A stretch of DNA of 32,711 bases from an uncultured Clostridium sp. (lineage in GTDB: Bacteria; Bacillota; Clostridia; Clostridiales; Clostridiaceae), in assembly GCA_900543325.1 (NCBI GenBank), contig UQQU01000033.1, forward strand, positions 1-32,711, written 5' to 3'. This document shows, one piece after another, positions 17,304 through 26,405 of the stretch; positions within the stretch are counted from its first letter, which is position 1; the number at the start of each line of letters is the position of its first letter. A program made the translations under genes and the position numbers. Below the pieces are notes generated by a model. It saw only the letters and a list, made by a program, of their open reading frames with translations. It searched no databases and was not told the origin of the DNA.

Positions 17304-18908
17304 CTACATATTTTTTCTTAAAAATCTTGGTAATAAAGTAAATAATCTAGGTGAAATCATATCTAAATCTTTTTTGCTTATACCCCCAAAGAAAATTAAA
17401 GCAACTAAATATATCAATCCACCAACTCCTATAAGGATTAATACCATAAAACAAATTGTAATTCTTCCTCTTCCAATAATATTCATAATTCTATCAATTG
17501 GAATTCTACAAACAAAAATCCCCAAAGCCATAATCGCTGAAGATATAGTAGGTATAATTGCTAATTTTAATATAGGAATTTTCATTTTAAAAATCCTTTT
17601 AAGTCTTCTATGATTTATAATTACAGGAACTAAAAATGCAAAAAAGCTTGCAAAAATTGCTCCTAATATATTTATATCTTTTATAGAAACCAAGAAATAA
17701 TTAATAATAAATTTAATTACTATACTTAAAAAAGCTGTACTTAATACCAAATACACTTTATTAATACCTTGTAATATAATATTTTGAATTGCAGATATAG
17801 ACATAAATATTAATACAACTGAACCATATTTCAATAACTCATATCCAGCTGTTGTATTAAATAGCATTAAGTATATTTCTTTACTTAACATAGATAACCC
17901 TACTGCTGCTGGTATAGTTATTAAATAAGTTATCTTAAAACTATACGCCATCTGAGCCTTTAATTCTTTTCTATTCCTTTGTGTATATGCTTGTATTATC
18001 TTAGGAAATATTGCAGCACTTAATGCTGTAACTAATGCAAAAGGTACATTTAATAATGTATTATAATACCCTAATACACCATATAACCTTGTTGATTCTA
18101 TATTTGAAAATCCTGCTGCAAGTAATCTTGCTTTAACATTTATAGTATCAACAAGACTTCCTGCATTTTGCAATCCAGCTACCATTATTATTGGTACTCC
18201 GTAAAATAGAAGCTTCTTTAATATTTTTTTGTTACTTATATACTTTTCAGATTTATTTTCTATTTCAGCTTTTCCTTCATAGTCAAGTTTATCATACATT
18301 ATTAATATGAATATTAAAGCTGCAATTGCTCCTATTGTAGTTCCTACTGTTCCACCTGCACTACCCCATTCAATACTAATTTGAATAAACACATATGCAA
18401 ATATTAAACTTAATACTATATTAACTATTTGCTCAAGCACTTGAGATATCGCTAATGTTTTCATATCTTCTGTACCTTGCATATACCCCCTATATGTTGC
18501 TAATATACAACTAAAAAATACTGTAGGTGCTAAAAACCTTAATGATAAAGCTGCTTCAGCCCACTCAGTACCTTCAGCAATAACTCCAGCTAATGATATA
18601 AAAACTATAGTAATAATAGCTCCAATAATAGCTAAGTATGTTCTTGCAACTTTCATAGCTCTTAGAGCATCTTCATGATGCCCTTGAGCTCTTAGTTCTG
18701 ATACAACCTTTGCAACTGCTGGTTGTGCCCCTAAACTAGTAATAGCTAATATAAAAACAAAATATGAATAACTTGCATTATATATTCCTATTCCATCTTG
18801 CCCTATAATAGCATTTAATAATGGTACATATGCCGCTGATAATATTTTAACTAGTATTCCTGCTACAGATAAGATAAGAAAACTACGACCCACTGACTTC
18901 TCTTCCAT
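17304..18908 (-). CDS. MurJ/YtgP-like lipid flippase (MOP superfamily)
   Basis: A 534-residue membrane protein with about 14 hydrophobic segments. The N-terminus with SFLILSVAGILVKILSA and IGQDGIGIYNASYSYFVFIL and the motif LGAQPAVAKVVSEL are typical of the Bacillus YtgP/MurJ group, which flips lipid II for peptidoglycan synthesis. The SpoVB paralogue group is close, and the window holds one member of each type. The gene starts 21 bp after the pseudouridine synthase and shares its operon. The lipid II role is inferred from the family only. Confidence 0.83.
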   Translation of the reverse strand: MEEKSVGRSFLILSVAGILVKILSAAYVPLLNAIIGQDGIGIYNASYSYFVFILAITSLGAQPAVAKVVSELRAQGHHEDALRAMKVARTYLAIIGAIITIVFISLAGVIAEGTEWAEAALSLRFLAPTVFFSCILATYRGYMQGTEDMKTLAISQVLEQIVNIVLSLIFAYVFIQISIEWGSAGGTVGTTIGAIAALIFILIMYDKLDYEGKAEIENKSEKYISNKKILKKLLFYGVPIIMVAGLQNAGSLVDTINVKARLLAAGFSNIESTRLYGVLGYYNTLLNVPFALVTALSAAIFPKIIQAYTQRNRKELKAQMAYSFKITYLITIPAAVGLSMLSKEIYLMLFNTTAGYELLKYGSVVLIFMSISAIQNIILQGINKVYLVLSTAFLSIVIKFIINYFLVSIKDINILGAIFASFFAFLVPVIINHRRLKRIFKMKIPILKLAIIPTISSAIMALGIFVCRIPIDRIMNIIGRGRITICFMVLILIGVGGLIYLVALIFFGGISKKDLDMISPRLFTLLPRFLRKNM

Positions 18909-18929
18909 AACTTTCCCCTTTATACCCTC

Positions 18930-19898
18930 TTATATAGTAAATTTAAATACATCCTTCTTTATCTTCTTAAACATTGGTGGAAGTGATTCTGCTATTGTCT
19001 TATTTTTTAAATATTCTAGCTTTCCATCTGCTCCCTTAAATATAAGCTTATATGCGTAAAGGAATTGGTAATTCAATCCAAACTTATTATCAAAGAATGA
19101 ATTTAACTTTCTATCTCCGTATTTAAAATCACCTATTATAGGATTTCCTAAGTGACTTAAATGAGCTCTAATTTGATGGCTTCTACCTGTAATAAGATCA
19201 ATTTCAAGTAATGAATATGCTCCATTAGTTTGAACTGTTTTTACTTCCATAGAAATTTCTTTTGTATTAGGCTTCTTTTCATCATATACTTTTGATATGT
19301 TTTCATTTTCATTTTTTGAAATATAACCTTTATATATTCCATCTTTTATTTTTCCTTTAACTAAGGCATTATAATATTTTTTCACCTTACCTTCTCTTAT
19401 CATCTCATTCATTGTTCTTAAGGACTCGAAATTTTTTCCGAATATAACAACACCTGAAGTATTTCTATCTAATCTATTACATGGTGCTGGTGTAAATGTT
19501 TTTTCCTTCTCTGGTAAATAATCACCTTTTCCATGTAAATACGATAATACATAGTCAGTAAGTGAAGCCTGCGCACCTTTTTGATCTGGATGAACTAAAA
19601 CACCAGGCCATTTTTCAACAATTAATATATTGTCATCTTCATATGTAATCATAAGTCCACTATAATTTACTTTTATAAATGAATCTTCTTTCTTCTCTTG
19701 CTTACTTTGGATATATCTTATTTCAATAACATCCCCTAATTCTAGAGAATAATTTTCTTTCTTCTTTACTCCATTTACTCTTATATCACCTTTTCTTAAT
19801 GCCTTAAATATAGCACTTAAAGGTACATCCTTTAAATATTTTCTCAAAAACTTATCTAGTCTTTGACCTGCCTCATTTGTTCCTATTTCAATTTTCAA
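18930..19898 (-). CDS. RluA-family rRNA pseudouridine synthase with S4 domain
   Basis: Converts specific uridines in RNA, most often 23S rRNA, to pseudouridine. An N-terminal S4 RNA-binding domain (about 12-65) is followed by the synthase domain with the catalytic Asp144 in CNRLDRNTSGVV and the motif GRSHQIRAHLSHLGNPI. It is nearer RluC/RluD than RsuA. I chose the TTG at 19898 (322 residues): AGGAG lies 8 nt upstream and LKIEIGTNEAGQRLDKFLR is the family N-terminus. A longer reading from 19946 would start inside a leader hairpin and is rejected. The leader carries two identical hairpin units, and the flippase gene follows in the same operon. Confidence 0.9.
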   Translation of the reverse strand: MKIEIGTNEAGQRLDKFLRKYLKDVPLSAIFKALRKGDIRVNGVKKKENYSLELGDVIEIRYIQSKQEKKEDSFIKVNYSGLMITYEDDNILIVEKWPGVLVHPDQKGAQASLTDYVLSYLHGKGDYLPEKEKTFTPAPCNRLDRNTSGVVIFGKNFESLRTMNEMIREGKVKKYYNALVKGKIKDGIYKGYISKNENENISKVYDEKKPNTKEISMEVKTVQTNGAYSLLEIDLITGRSHQIRAHLSHLGNPIIGDFKYGDRKLNSFFDNKFGLNYQFLYAYKLIFKGADGKLEYLKNKTIAESLPPMFKKIKKDVFKFTI

Positions 19899-19921
19899 AA
19901 AATCAACTCCTATATTATGTA

Positions 19922-20040
19922 TATGAAACAACTCTTCTTTATTCAATCAGAGTTGTAAATTCATCTTGCTAAATCAAAGATTTAGAGATTCATTTATGAA
20001 ACAACTCTTCTTTATTCAATCAGAGTTGTAAATTCATCTT
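19922..20040 (-). repeat. Two identical 46-nt hairpin units in the rluA-type leader
   Basis: 19922-19967 and 19995-20040 are identical over 46 nt. On the minus strand each folds as AUGAA + ACAACUCU pairing with AGAGUUGU + UUCAU, with a UUU bulge and a 13-nt loop containing GAUUGAAUAAAGA. The 27-nt spacer holds a third perfect hairpin, CTAAATC/GATTTAG with a TTT loop (19969-19985). None has a T run, so they are not ordinary terminators. I do not recognise the element as any known riboswitch or leader class. Confidence 0.9.
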
Positions 20041-20056
20041 TCTTGGACAATTTCTC

Positions 20057-20085
20057 ATTATATTAGATTAATATTATTTTTTTAA
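20057..20085 (-). promoter_or_regulatory. Probable promoter of the pseudouridine synthase operon
   Basis: Minus strand TATAAT (20057-20062) with a poor -35 TTAAAA 17 nt upstream (20080-20085), overlapping the amidohydrolase stop. A start near 20050 would place the two hairpin units at the very 5' end of the transcript. Confidence 0.5.
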
Positions 20086-21266
20086 GTTGTCAAATAATTC
20101 ATGGCAACTTCACATTGAATTGCCACTCCAATAGGTAATGCATCTTCATCTATATCAAATAAACTATTATGTGCTGGATGTATTATTCCCTTTGCTTCAT
20201 TTCTAATTCCTAGGAAATAAAATACTGATGGTACCTCATTTGCAAAATAAGCAAAACTTTCTACTCCTAATTTAGGATTTTTTTGTACTTTAACATTTTC
20301 AGCTCCTATAATGTTTTTTGCAGAATCCTCTAATATTTTCACCATATTATCATCATTGTATAAACATGGATATGATTCTTCTATTTCAATTTCTGCACTT
20401 CCCCTAAAAGTTGTACAAATCCCATTTACTATTTCCTTTAATCTTACTTTTGCAAATTCCCTATCTTCATTTGTCATAGTTCTTATTATTCCACCTAATT
20501 TTACTTCATTAGGTATTATATTTTGTGCTGTTCCTCCATGAATACTACCAATTGTTACAACTGTTGGATTAACAGGCTTTATCTCTCTACTAACTATACT
20601 TTGCAAAGATGTAACAACATGACTTGCCATAACTATTGGATCAATAGCTGTATCTGGATAAGCTCCATGTCCTCCAGATCCCTTTATTGTAATATTAAAT
20701 GGGTTAGATGCAGCATTTACTGTCCCTCTTCTGACCATTATCATTCCTGCATCTAAAGTTTCTTCAACATGTAATCCACACATAACATCTACAGTTGGAT
20801 TGGTTAAAACCCCTTCTTCTATCATTACTCTTGCTCCACCAGTAGTTTCTTCTGCAGGCTCAAATATCAATTTTACAATTCCATTAAATTTATCTTTATT
20901 TTTATTTAATAACTTTGCTACACCTAATAAAATCGTAGTATGTCCATCATGTCCACAAGCATGCATCTTTCCAGTAACCTTTGATGCATAACTACAACTT
21001 TTTTTATCCTGCATTGGTAATCCATCAATATCTGCCCTTAAACCTATTACCTTATTATTTTCACCTTCTTTAGTACCTTTTATAACACCACACACACCAG
21101 TACCAGCGAATTCTTTAAATTCTATACCTTCTCTTGTTAGAAAATCTTTTATAAATTTAGATGTATTAGTTTCCTCAAATCCTAATTCTGGATATTGATG
21201 CAAGGTCCTTCTTATTTCTATTAATTCATCTTTAATATTATTTGCTTCTATATTAAAATTTTTCAT
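20082..21266 (-). CDS. M20-family amidohydrolase / N-acyl-amino-acid deacylase
   Basis: A 394-residue cytoplasmic metal-dependent hydrolase of the HipO/AmaA group, which removes acyl groups from amino acids or hydrolyses related amides. Metal and catalytic residues are visible: Asp81 (LRADIDGLPM), HACGHDGHT with Cys104, His106 and His109, Glu139-Glu140 in EPAEETTGG, His166 in GLHVEE, and a C-terminal IIHPAHNSLFD. The dimerisation domain is about 180-290. The substrate cannot be read from sequence. GGGGAG lies rather far (13 nt) from the ATG. A terminator of the upstream gene sits just before it, so it probably has its own promoter. Confidence 0.9.
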   Translation of the reverse strand: MKNFNIEANNIKDELIEIRRTLHQYPELGFEETNTSKFIKDFLTREGIEFKEFAGTGVCGVIKGTKEGENNKVIGLRADIDGLPMQDKKSCSYASKVTGKMHACGHDGHTTILLGVAKLLNKNKDKFNGIVKLIFEPAEETTGGARVMIEEGVLTNPTVDVMCGLHVEETLDAGMIMVRRGTVNAASNPFNITIKGSGGHGAYPDTAIDPIVMASHVVTSLQSIVSREIKPVNPTVVTIGSIHGGTAQNIIPNEVKLGGIIRTMTNEDREFAKVRLKEIVNGICTTFRGSAEIEIEESYPCLYNDDNMVKILEDSAKNIIGAENVKVQKNPKLGVESFAYFANEVPSVFYFLGIRNEAKGIIHPAHNSLFDIDEDALPIGVAIQCEVAMNYLTT

Positions 21267-21289
21267 AAACTAAAAACTTCTCCCCAAAA

Positions 21290-21322
21290 AAATTTACAGG
21301 CTTATACTAAAAATATAAGCCT
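21290..21322 (-). terminator. Terminator after the small secreted protein
   Basis: A perfect 9-bp stem AGGCTTATA/TATAAGCCT with a 7-nt loop (21298-21322), followed on the minus strand by GTAAATTTTTTT. Confidence 0.88.
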
Positions 21323-21393
21323 ATTTAGATTAATTATATATTATGCATTCCTTTTATTCAATTAATTTGATAATGTATCTCACTTTTTTAATT

Positions 21394-21780
21394 TCATCTT
21401 AACATTTTTTCTAATTCGTATAGTCTAAATCTTTCTGGCTGTTGAAACTCTGCTCCTGATGCTCTTTTCTCTATAAGCTTTTTATACTCTTCAAATTGTG
21501 CATCCCCTAGCTTTTTTCTTATTACATTTAACTCACATTCTTGAATATATTCTCTCTCTTCTTGAGATAACACCATATATTTATTTAATTTTGAAATTAT
21601 TTGATTCAAGTTTTCTTTCTCTTCTTCACTAATTAAATCATCATTTTTTTCAATAAATGCTTCTATTTTCTTACCTTCTTCAGGTGAAAAAGCAGATGTT
21701 GATTCTATAAAATTATTTAAACTTAAAGTAGTAATAATCACAAATAAAAGTATCTTTATATATTTTCCACACTTACGCAT
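21394..21780 (-). CDS. Small secreted protein of unknown function
   Basis: A 128-residue protein with a basic N-terminus (MRKCGKYIK) and a hydrophobic segment at about 9-22, then STSAFSPEE, which fits a signal peptide with cleavage near Ala30. The rest is highly charged and helical, rich in Glu and Lys, with no enzyme motif. Cys4 lies before the hydrophobic segment and is not a lipobox Cys. AAAGGTGG precedes the ATG. It follows the helicase gene by 68 bp on the same strand and may share its transcript. I do not recognise the family. Confidence 0.65.
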   Translation of the reverse strand: MRKCGKYIKILLFVIITTLSLNNFIESTSAFSPEEGKKIEAFIEKNDDLISEEEKENLNQIISKLNKYMVLSQEEREYIQECELNVIRKKLGDAQFEEYKKLIEKRASGAEFQQPERFRLYELEKMLR

Positions 21781-21848
21781 AATAAATCCACCTTTTACAA
21801 AAGATTTTATATCTTTATTATTACCCTTTTACAGAATATTAATTAATA

Positions 21849-23843
21849 TTACTTAATTAATATTATTAAGTTATTCTCCATTAATACCCTCAAAGAAAAA
21901 CTTCTATCTATATCACCTTTAAACTCTAATGTTATTTTATCTCCATCTATTGACTTTACTTTTCCATCACCATACTGTCTGTGATATAAAGCATCACCTT
22001 TCTTAATTCCGTAATCCACATTACTACTTTCCTCTTCTAATCCACTCTCAAAAACAAATCTTGATACATCACTAAACTTACCTCTTATAGTTTTTGGTGA
22101 AAATACATAAAGATTCTTAATAGCTCTTGTAATTGCAACATAGAAAAGTCTTCTTTCCTCTTCTAAATTATCTTCTATTGATGATTTATGTGGAATTGTT
22201 TCTTCTACACAGTTAATAATAAATACATTTTTAAACTCCATTCCCTTTACACCGTGTATTGTACTAAGAATTACACCATCCTGAACTACTTTGCTTTTCT
22301 CTATCTCTTCTTTAACATTATCTACATGTGTTAAAAATTCTGATATATTTCTAAATCCTTCTATTGCTCCTTTAAACTCTTCTAAAACATCTTCTAAATC
22401 ACTAAAATTTTGATTAAATTTACTTGAATATTCTCTTAGATAATCAATATATCCTAGCGAAGATATTATGTATTGTACGGCACTTCCTAATGAAATCTTA
22501 TTCAGATATGCAATATCTCTCTTTAAATCATCTAATTTTTTTGCTTGAAATGGTGCTATATCACTTTTATCTATAAGAATGTCAAATACATTCTTATACT
22601 CACTATATTTTGCTACATAACTTAAATTGCCTTTACTAATATATCTAAATGGTTTATTTATTATAAAATTAAAAGCCTCTCTATTATAAGGATCTATTGA
22701 TAATATTAAATAATTTATTATATCTTTACATATAAAATGCTCAAAAAAATTATATCCCTTATCTAATAAAACAAAGGGAATTTTTCTTCTTGTAAAAGTA
22801 TCTATCAAACTTCTTGCTTCCATATTAGTTCTATATAATATGGCATTATTGCTATATTCCTCACCGACAAAACTTTTAATTATATTTACAATTTCTTCAC
22901 CTTGTAAAAATTCATTATATGGTTTTATAAATTTTACAATTCCTTTTCCGGACTCAAATGATAATATCTCCTTATTATTTCTACCTAGATTATTGGAAAT
23001 TAGCTTTTTAGATATATCAATTATATTCTTTTTACTTCTATAATTTGTTGACAAATATACCTTTTCACCATTAATAAAAGATTTATCAAATTCAACCATA
23101 TATTCAGGTTTAGAACCTCTAAATGAATATATACATTGATCCTCATCTCCTACAGCAAATAGTTCATTTCCATCATTTATCATTTTTAAAAACTCTATTT
23201 GTAATTCGTCACAATCTTGAAACTCATCCACTAGAACATACTTAAACAAGCTCTTATATTTACTTAGTATATTAGAATTGCTTTTGAATAAATATAATAC
23301 TCTTACAGATAAATCATCAAAATCCCAAAGTTTTTCTTTTTCTTTTTGTTTTTCATATTGCTCATAACATTCTTTAAAAATATCCATAGATATTGATGGT
23401 GAAAATTCCTGTAATTTTCCTAATGATGTTTTAAACAATGATATATTATTTAAGACATCTCTAACTTTATCATCATTTACATCATCAAAATACTTTCCTA
23501 ATACACCTTTTACTATTCCATGACCCTTGCCACTATCTATTATTTTTATATCAAAGCCTTCTCTAAGCAAAATTTTGTAAAATAATCCATGAAAAGTTCC
23601 AAAAAAAGGGGCTATGTCCTTTTTAAAAATATTTTTATATCGTAATTTCATATTTTCAGCAGCCGCTCTAGTGAATGTTATAACAATTATATTTCCAACT
23701 TTTACCTTTCTTTCCTCAATAAGATGATTGACCCTATTTATTATAACAGTTGTTTTTCCACTTCCTGGAGCTGCTACTACCAATGTATTTTTACCTTTAA
23801 TATTAATTGCTTTCATTTGGTAATTATCTAATGCTATCTTCAT
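21849..23843 (-). CDS. UvrD/PcrA-family superfamily 1 DNA helicase
   Basis: A 664-residue ATP-dependent 3'-5' DNA helicase. Motif Q/I is NYQMKAI...APGSGKTT (Lys30), Ia is VITFTRAAAENM, II is LVDEFQDCDELQ, III is FAVGDEDQCIYSFRGS, IV is YRSKKNI, V is LSTIHGVKGMEF and VI is YVAITRAIKNLYV. The C-terminal tail GDALYHRQYGDGKV resembles the PcrA tail that contacts RNA polymerase. It is shorter than typical PcrA (about 720-740), with reduced 1B/2B regions, so it is probably an accessory paralogue. AAGGAG precedes the ATG. Transcribed divergently from pncB. Confidence 0.9.
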   Translation of the reverse strand: MKIALDNYQMKAINIKGKNTLVVAAPGSGKTTVIINRVNHLIEERKVKVGNIIVITFTRAAAENMKLRYKNIFKKDIAPFFGTFHGLFYKILLREGFDIKIIDSGKGHGIVKGVLGKYFDDVNDDKVRDVLNNISLFKTSLGKLQEFSPSISMDIFKECYEQYEKQKEKEKLWDFDDLSVRVLYLFKSNSNILSKYKSLFKYVLVDEFQDCDELQIEFLKMINDGNELFAVGDEDQCIYSFRGSKPEYMVEFDKSFINGEKVYLSTNYRSKKNIIDISKKLISNNLGRNNKEILSFESGKGIVKFIKPYNEFLQGEEIVNIIKSFVGEEYSNNAILYRTNMEARSLIDTFTRRKIPFVLLDKGYNFFEHFICKDIINYLILSIDPYNREAFNFIINKPFRYISKGNLSYVAKYSEYKNVFDILIDKSDIAPFQAKKLDDLKRDIAYLNKISLGSAVQYIISSLGYIDYLREYSSKFNQNFSDLEDVLEEFKGAIEGFRNISEFLTHVDNVKEEIEKSKVVQDGVILSTIHGVKGMEFKNVFIINCVEETIPHKSSIEDNLEEERRLFYVAITRAIKNLYVFSPKTIRGKFSDVSRFVFESGLEEESSNVDYGIKKGDALYHRQYGDGKVKSIDGDKITLEFKGDIDRSFSLRVLMENNLIILIK

Positions 23844-23884
23844 ATGTTCTCCTTAAATTTAATAATACTTTAATTATTACCACT

Positions 23885-23934
23885 ATTATAATATAAATAA
23901 CTATATTGTAATAATTTATATATAGATGTACAAT
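23885..23934. promoter_or_regulatory. Divergent promoters of pncB (+) and the helicase gene (-)
   Basis: For pncB: TTGTAA (23906-23911), a 17-nt spacer and TACAAT (23929-23934). For the helicase: TATAAT on the minus strand (23885-23890) with ATTACA about 16 nt upstream. The two promoters overlap in part, so they may compete. Confidence 0.6.
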
Positions 23935-23967
23935 ATTCTTAGGTATTTTTCAATAAAGGAGATAAAA

Positions 23968-25434
23968 ATGGAAAATTTAATGAGATTTGACGTTACTAAT
24001 GAAAGAAATCTTACAATGCTTGTAGATTTTTATGAATTAACAATGGCTAATGGATATTTTAATAAGGGAGTACAAGATAGAATTGCTTACTTTGATATGT
24101 ACTTCAGAAGAGTACCTGATGGCGGTGGATACTGTATCATGGCTGGAGTTGATCAACTTATTCAATATTTAAATAATTTATCATTTACTGAAGGTGATAT
24201 TAAGTATTTAGAGGAAAAAAACATTTTTTCAGAAGAGTTTTTAGATTACTTAAGAAACTTTAAGTTCGAATGTGATGTTTGGGCTATTCCTGAAGGAAAT
24301 CCTGTTTTCCCTAATCAACCTTTAGTAACAGTTAGAGGTCCTGTTGTACAAGCTCAATTTATCGAAACAATGATACTTTTAACTATAAATCATCAAACAT
24401 TAATAGCTACCAAAGCAAATAGAATTTGTAGAGCAGCTAATGGTAGAACTGTTATGGAATTTGGTTCAAGACGTGCACAAGGTTATGACGGTGCTATATA
24501 TGGTGCAAGAGCTTCTATAATAGGTGGTTGTGATTCTACTGCTTGTACAATTGCCGATAAATACTTTAATGTTCCTGCAGTTGGTACAATGGCCCATAGT
24601 TGGGTTCAACTATTTGATACTGAATATGAAGCTTTTGAAGCTTGGGCTAAAGCATATCCTGACAATTGCTCTTTATTAATTGATACTTATAATGTACTTA
24701 AATCTGGATTACCTAACGCTATCAAAGTTTTTGATGAAGTTCTAACACCACTTGGAAAAAGACCAAAAGGAATAAGAATCGATTCTGGAGATATAACATA
24801 TTTAACTAAAAAATGTAGAAAAATACTTGATGCGGCTGGTTATAGCGATTGTAAAATAATAGTATCTAATTCTTTAGACGAGCATATAATAAGAGATGTT
24901 TTATCTCAAGGTGCTTGTATTGATGCCTTTGGAGTTGGTGAAAGATTAATAACTGCAAAATCTGAACCTGTGTTTGGTGGCGTTTATAAACTTGTAGCTA
25001 TCGAAAAAGATTCTAAAATTATTCCTAAAATAAAGATTAGTGAAAATAGCGAAAAAATTACTAATCCTGGTTTCAAAAAGATATATAGATTATTCGATAA
25101 AAATGACAATACTGCAATAGCTGATGTTATTTCTCTAAATAATGAAAAAATAGATGAAAATTCTGAACTTGAAATTTTCCATCCAGTTCACACATGGAAA
25201 AGAAAAAAAATAAATAATTTCTATGCAAAAGAATTATTAGTTAAAATTTTCGAAAAGGGTGAACAAGTCTACTCTTCACCTTCAGTATTAGAAATCAAGG
25301 AATTTTCTAAACAAGAAACATCTAAATTATGGCCTGAAATTTTAAGATTTGAAAATCCTCATACTTATTATGTGGACCTTTCGCAAGAGCTTTGGAATTT
25401 AAAACAAGAGCTTTTAATGGAAAAAGATCACTAA
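23968..25434 (+). CDS. pncB: Nicotinate phosphoribosyltransferase
   Basis: Joins nicotinate and PRPP to nicotinate mononucleotide with ATP, the entry step of NAD salvage. The protein has 488 residues from this start. The N-terminal part TMLVDFYELTMANGYF, the GSRRAQGYDGA segment and the His210 that is transiently phosphorylated in the family (VGTMAHSWVQLF) are present, as is IRIDSGDITYL for phosphoribosyl binding. ATG at 23968 follows AAAGGAG at 7 nt; an in-frame ATG at 23926 overlaps the -10 box and is rejected. Confidence 0.96.
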   Translation: MENLMRFDVTNERNLTMLVDFYELTMANGYFNKGVQDRIAYFDMYFRRVPDGGGYCIMAGVDQLIQYLNNLSFTEGDIKYLEEKNIFSEEFLDYLRNFKFECDVWAIPEGNPVFPNQPLVTVRGPVVQAQFIETMILLTINHQTLIATKANRICRAANGRTVMEFGSRRAQGYDGAIYGARASIIGGCDSTACTIADKYFNVPAVGTMAHSWVQLFDTEYEAFEAWAKAYPDNCSLLIDTYNVLKSGLPNAIKVFDEVLTPLGKRPKGIRIDSGDITYLTKKCRKILDAAGYSDCKIIVSNSLDEHIIRDVLSQGACIDAFGVGERLITAKSEPVFGGVYKLVAIEKDSKIIPKIKISENSEKITNPGFKKIYRLFDKNDNTAIADVISLNNEKIDENSELEIFHPVHTWKRKKINNFYAKELLVKIFEKGEQVYSSPSVLEIKEFSKQETSKLWPEILRFENPHTYYVDLSQELWNLKQELLMEKDH

Positions 25435-25441
25435 AAAATTT

Positions 25442-25474
25442 AATAGTCACTGATTCTTTGTTTCAGTGACTATT
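25442..25474. terminator. Shared terminator of pncB and the small Cys protein gene
   Basis: A perfect 12-bp stem AATAGTCACTGA/TCAGTGACTATT with a 9-nt loop, between convergent genes. On the minus strand it is followed by TAAATTTTTT; on the plus strand the T run is poor. Confidence 0.82.
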
Positions 25475-25478
25475 ATAC

Positions 25479-25703
25479 TTACTCATCTTTATATCCAACA
25501 TATGCTGGAATTATATAATCCAAATTTGTATCTTGTGAATACATAAAATCATCATCAATAATTTCTTTGAAAACAACTTTCTCTCCTACTAAATGCTCAA
25601 CAAAAGGGCAAATTTCATTGTGATTTTTAGCCGGACTCATTGGACATTCATTACTACAACTTATCTTCTCCTTCTTACTTGACCAAAATGGACATTTACT
25701 CAT
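25479..25703 (-). CDS. Small four-cysteine protein of unknown function
   Basis: A 74-residue protein with Cys4, 16, 20 and 32, spaced C-x11-C-x3-C-x11-C, all in the first half: CPFW, ISCSNECPM and ICPF. This suggests a metal or iron-sulfur site, but I cannot name the family. The second half is acidic and ends PAYVGYKDE. The ATG at 25703 is preferred: it opens with MSKCPFW and has GGGGGT upstream; an in-frame ATG at 25739 adds 12 poorly supported residues. Confidence 0.65.
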   Translation of the reverse strand: MSKCPFWSSKKEKISCSNECPMSPAKNHNEICPFVEHLVGEKVVFKEIIDDDFMYSQDTNLDYIIPAYVGYKDE

Positions 25704-25863
25704 AACCCATACCCCCACTTTATCTGAAAACGAAATCATAAGCCTATTATATACTATTTTTATACATAATTAAACCCTTATCCCATTTTTGCAATGTTTT
25801 ATACTATTTATTTATAATATAACATATTTTTTCATTAAATCAATATTTTTATATTTTTTTTGA

Positions 25864-25901
25864 TAAAAAAATATCAATTTCCTCATAGAAGAAATTGATA
25901 T
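25864..25901 (-). terminator. Terminator of the 109-residue protein gene
   Basis: A perfect 11-bp stem ATATCAATTTC/GAAATTGATAT (25871-25901) with a 9-nt loop, followed on the minus strand by seven T. It starts 17 bp after the stop codon. Confidence 0.9.
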
Positions 25902-25917
25902 CCTAAAACTATATATT

Positions 25918-26247
25918 CTATTTTTTAATAGCAGAGTTTTTAACAACTGATATTTTTATTATTTCATTTTGGAATGCTTTCAATAAAGCTTTTTCTAAAA
26001 CTTTTTGTTGATCAAAGTTTTCGATATCTCTACATTCGGCAAAAACTTTATTTAATTCACCATCAACATTAGTATATGTTAATGTAACATACGGCTTATC
26101 ATATTCAACCTTTACTATTTTTAATCCCCAAGAAATTTGAGCATAATCACCCTCAAGCGTTAACTTAGTTAAAGATTTTAATTTTTCATTTTCAGCATTT
26201 GGATCATTAATTATTAATAACTCATCGCCAACTTTATATTTTGCCAT
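25918..26247 (-). CDS. Conserved-looking hypothetical protein, 109 residues
   Basis: A soluble protein that begins MAKYKVGDELLIIND, like a small SH3-type barrel, and continues with alternating strands (KIVKVEYDKPYVTLTYTNVDG) and a C-terminal helix. There is no signal peptide, membrane helix or catalytic motif. AAGGAGGAG precedes the ATG and a strong terminator follows, so it is a genuine monocistronic gene. I do not recognise the function. Confidence 0.7.
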   Translation of the reverse strand: MAKYKVGDELLIINDPNAENEKLKSLTKLTLEGDYAQISWGLKIVKVEYDKPYVTLTYTNVDGELNKVFAECRDIENFDQQKVLEKALLKAFQNEIIKISVVKNSAIKK

Positions 26248-26405
26248 ATAATTTCTCCTCCTTAATATCTACAGTAATTACAAATTATATTTTATGCAAC
26301 TCATATAATAAATATGTAATTCTTACTCTTCTTATAAAATATCATAATTTGTATAAATTTACAATGAAATATTTCTGAATTTTCTTTCTTAATTGATAAA
26401 TATTA

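Noticed and set aside
19899..19946. Longer N-terminus for the pseudouridine synthase
   Set aside because: Its TTG start lies in a leader hairpin loop without a binding site, while the TTG at 19898 has AGGAG at 8 nt and the family N-terminus.
20523..20756. Plus-strand Cys-rich open frame
   Set aside because: It is antisense within the amidohydrolase gene, which has all its catalytic motifs; the odd composition mirrors that gene's codons.
21838..21867. 12-bp A/T-only inverted repeat at the helicase stop as a terminator
   Set aside because: It has no G or C in the stem and no clean T run; weak and expected by chance in such sequence.
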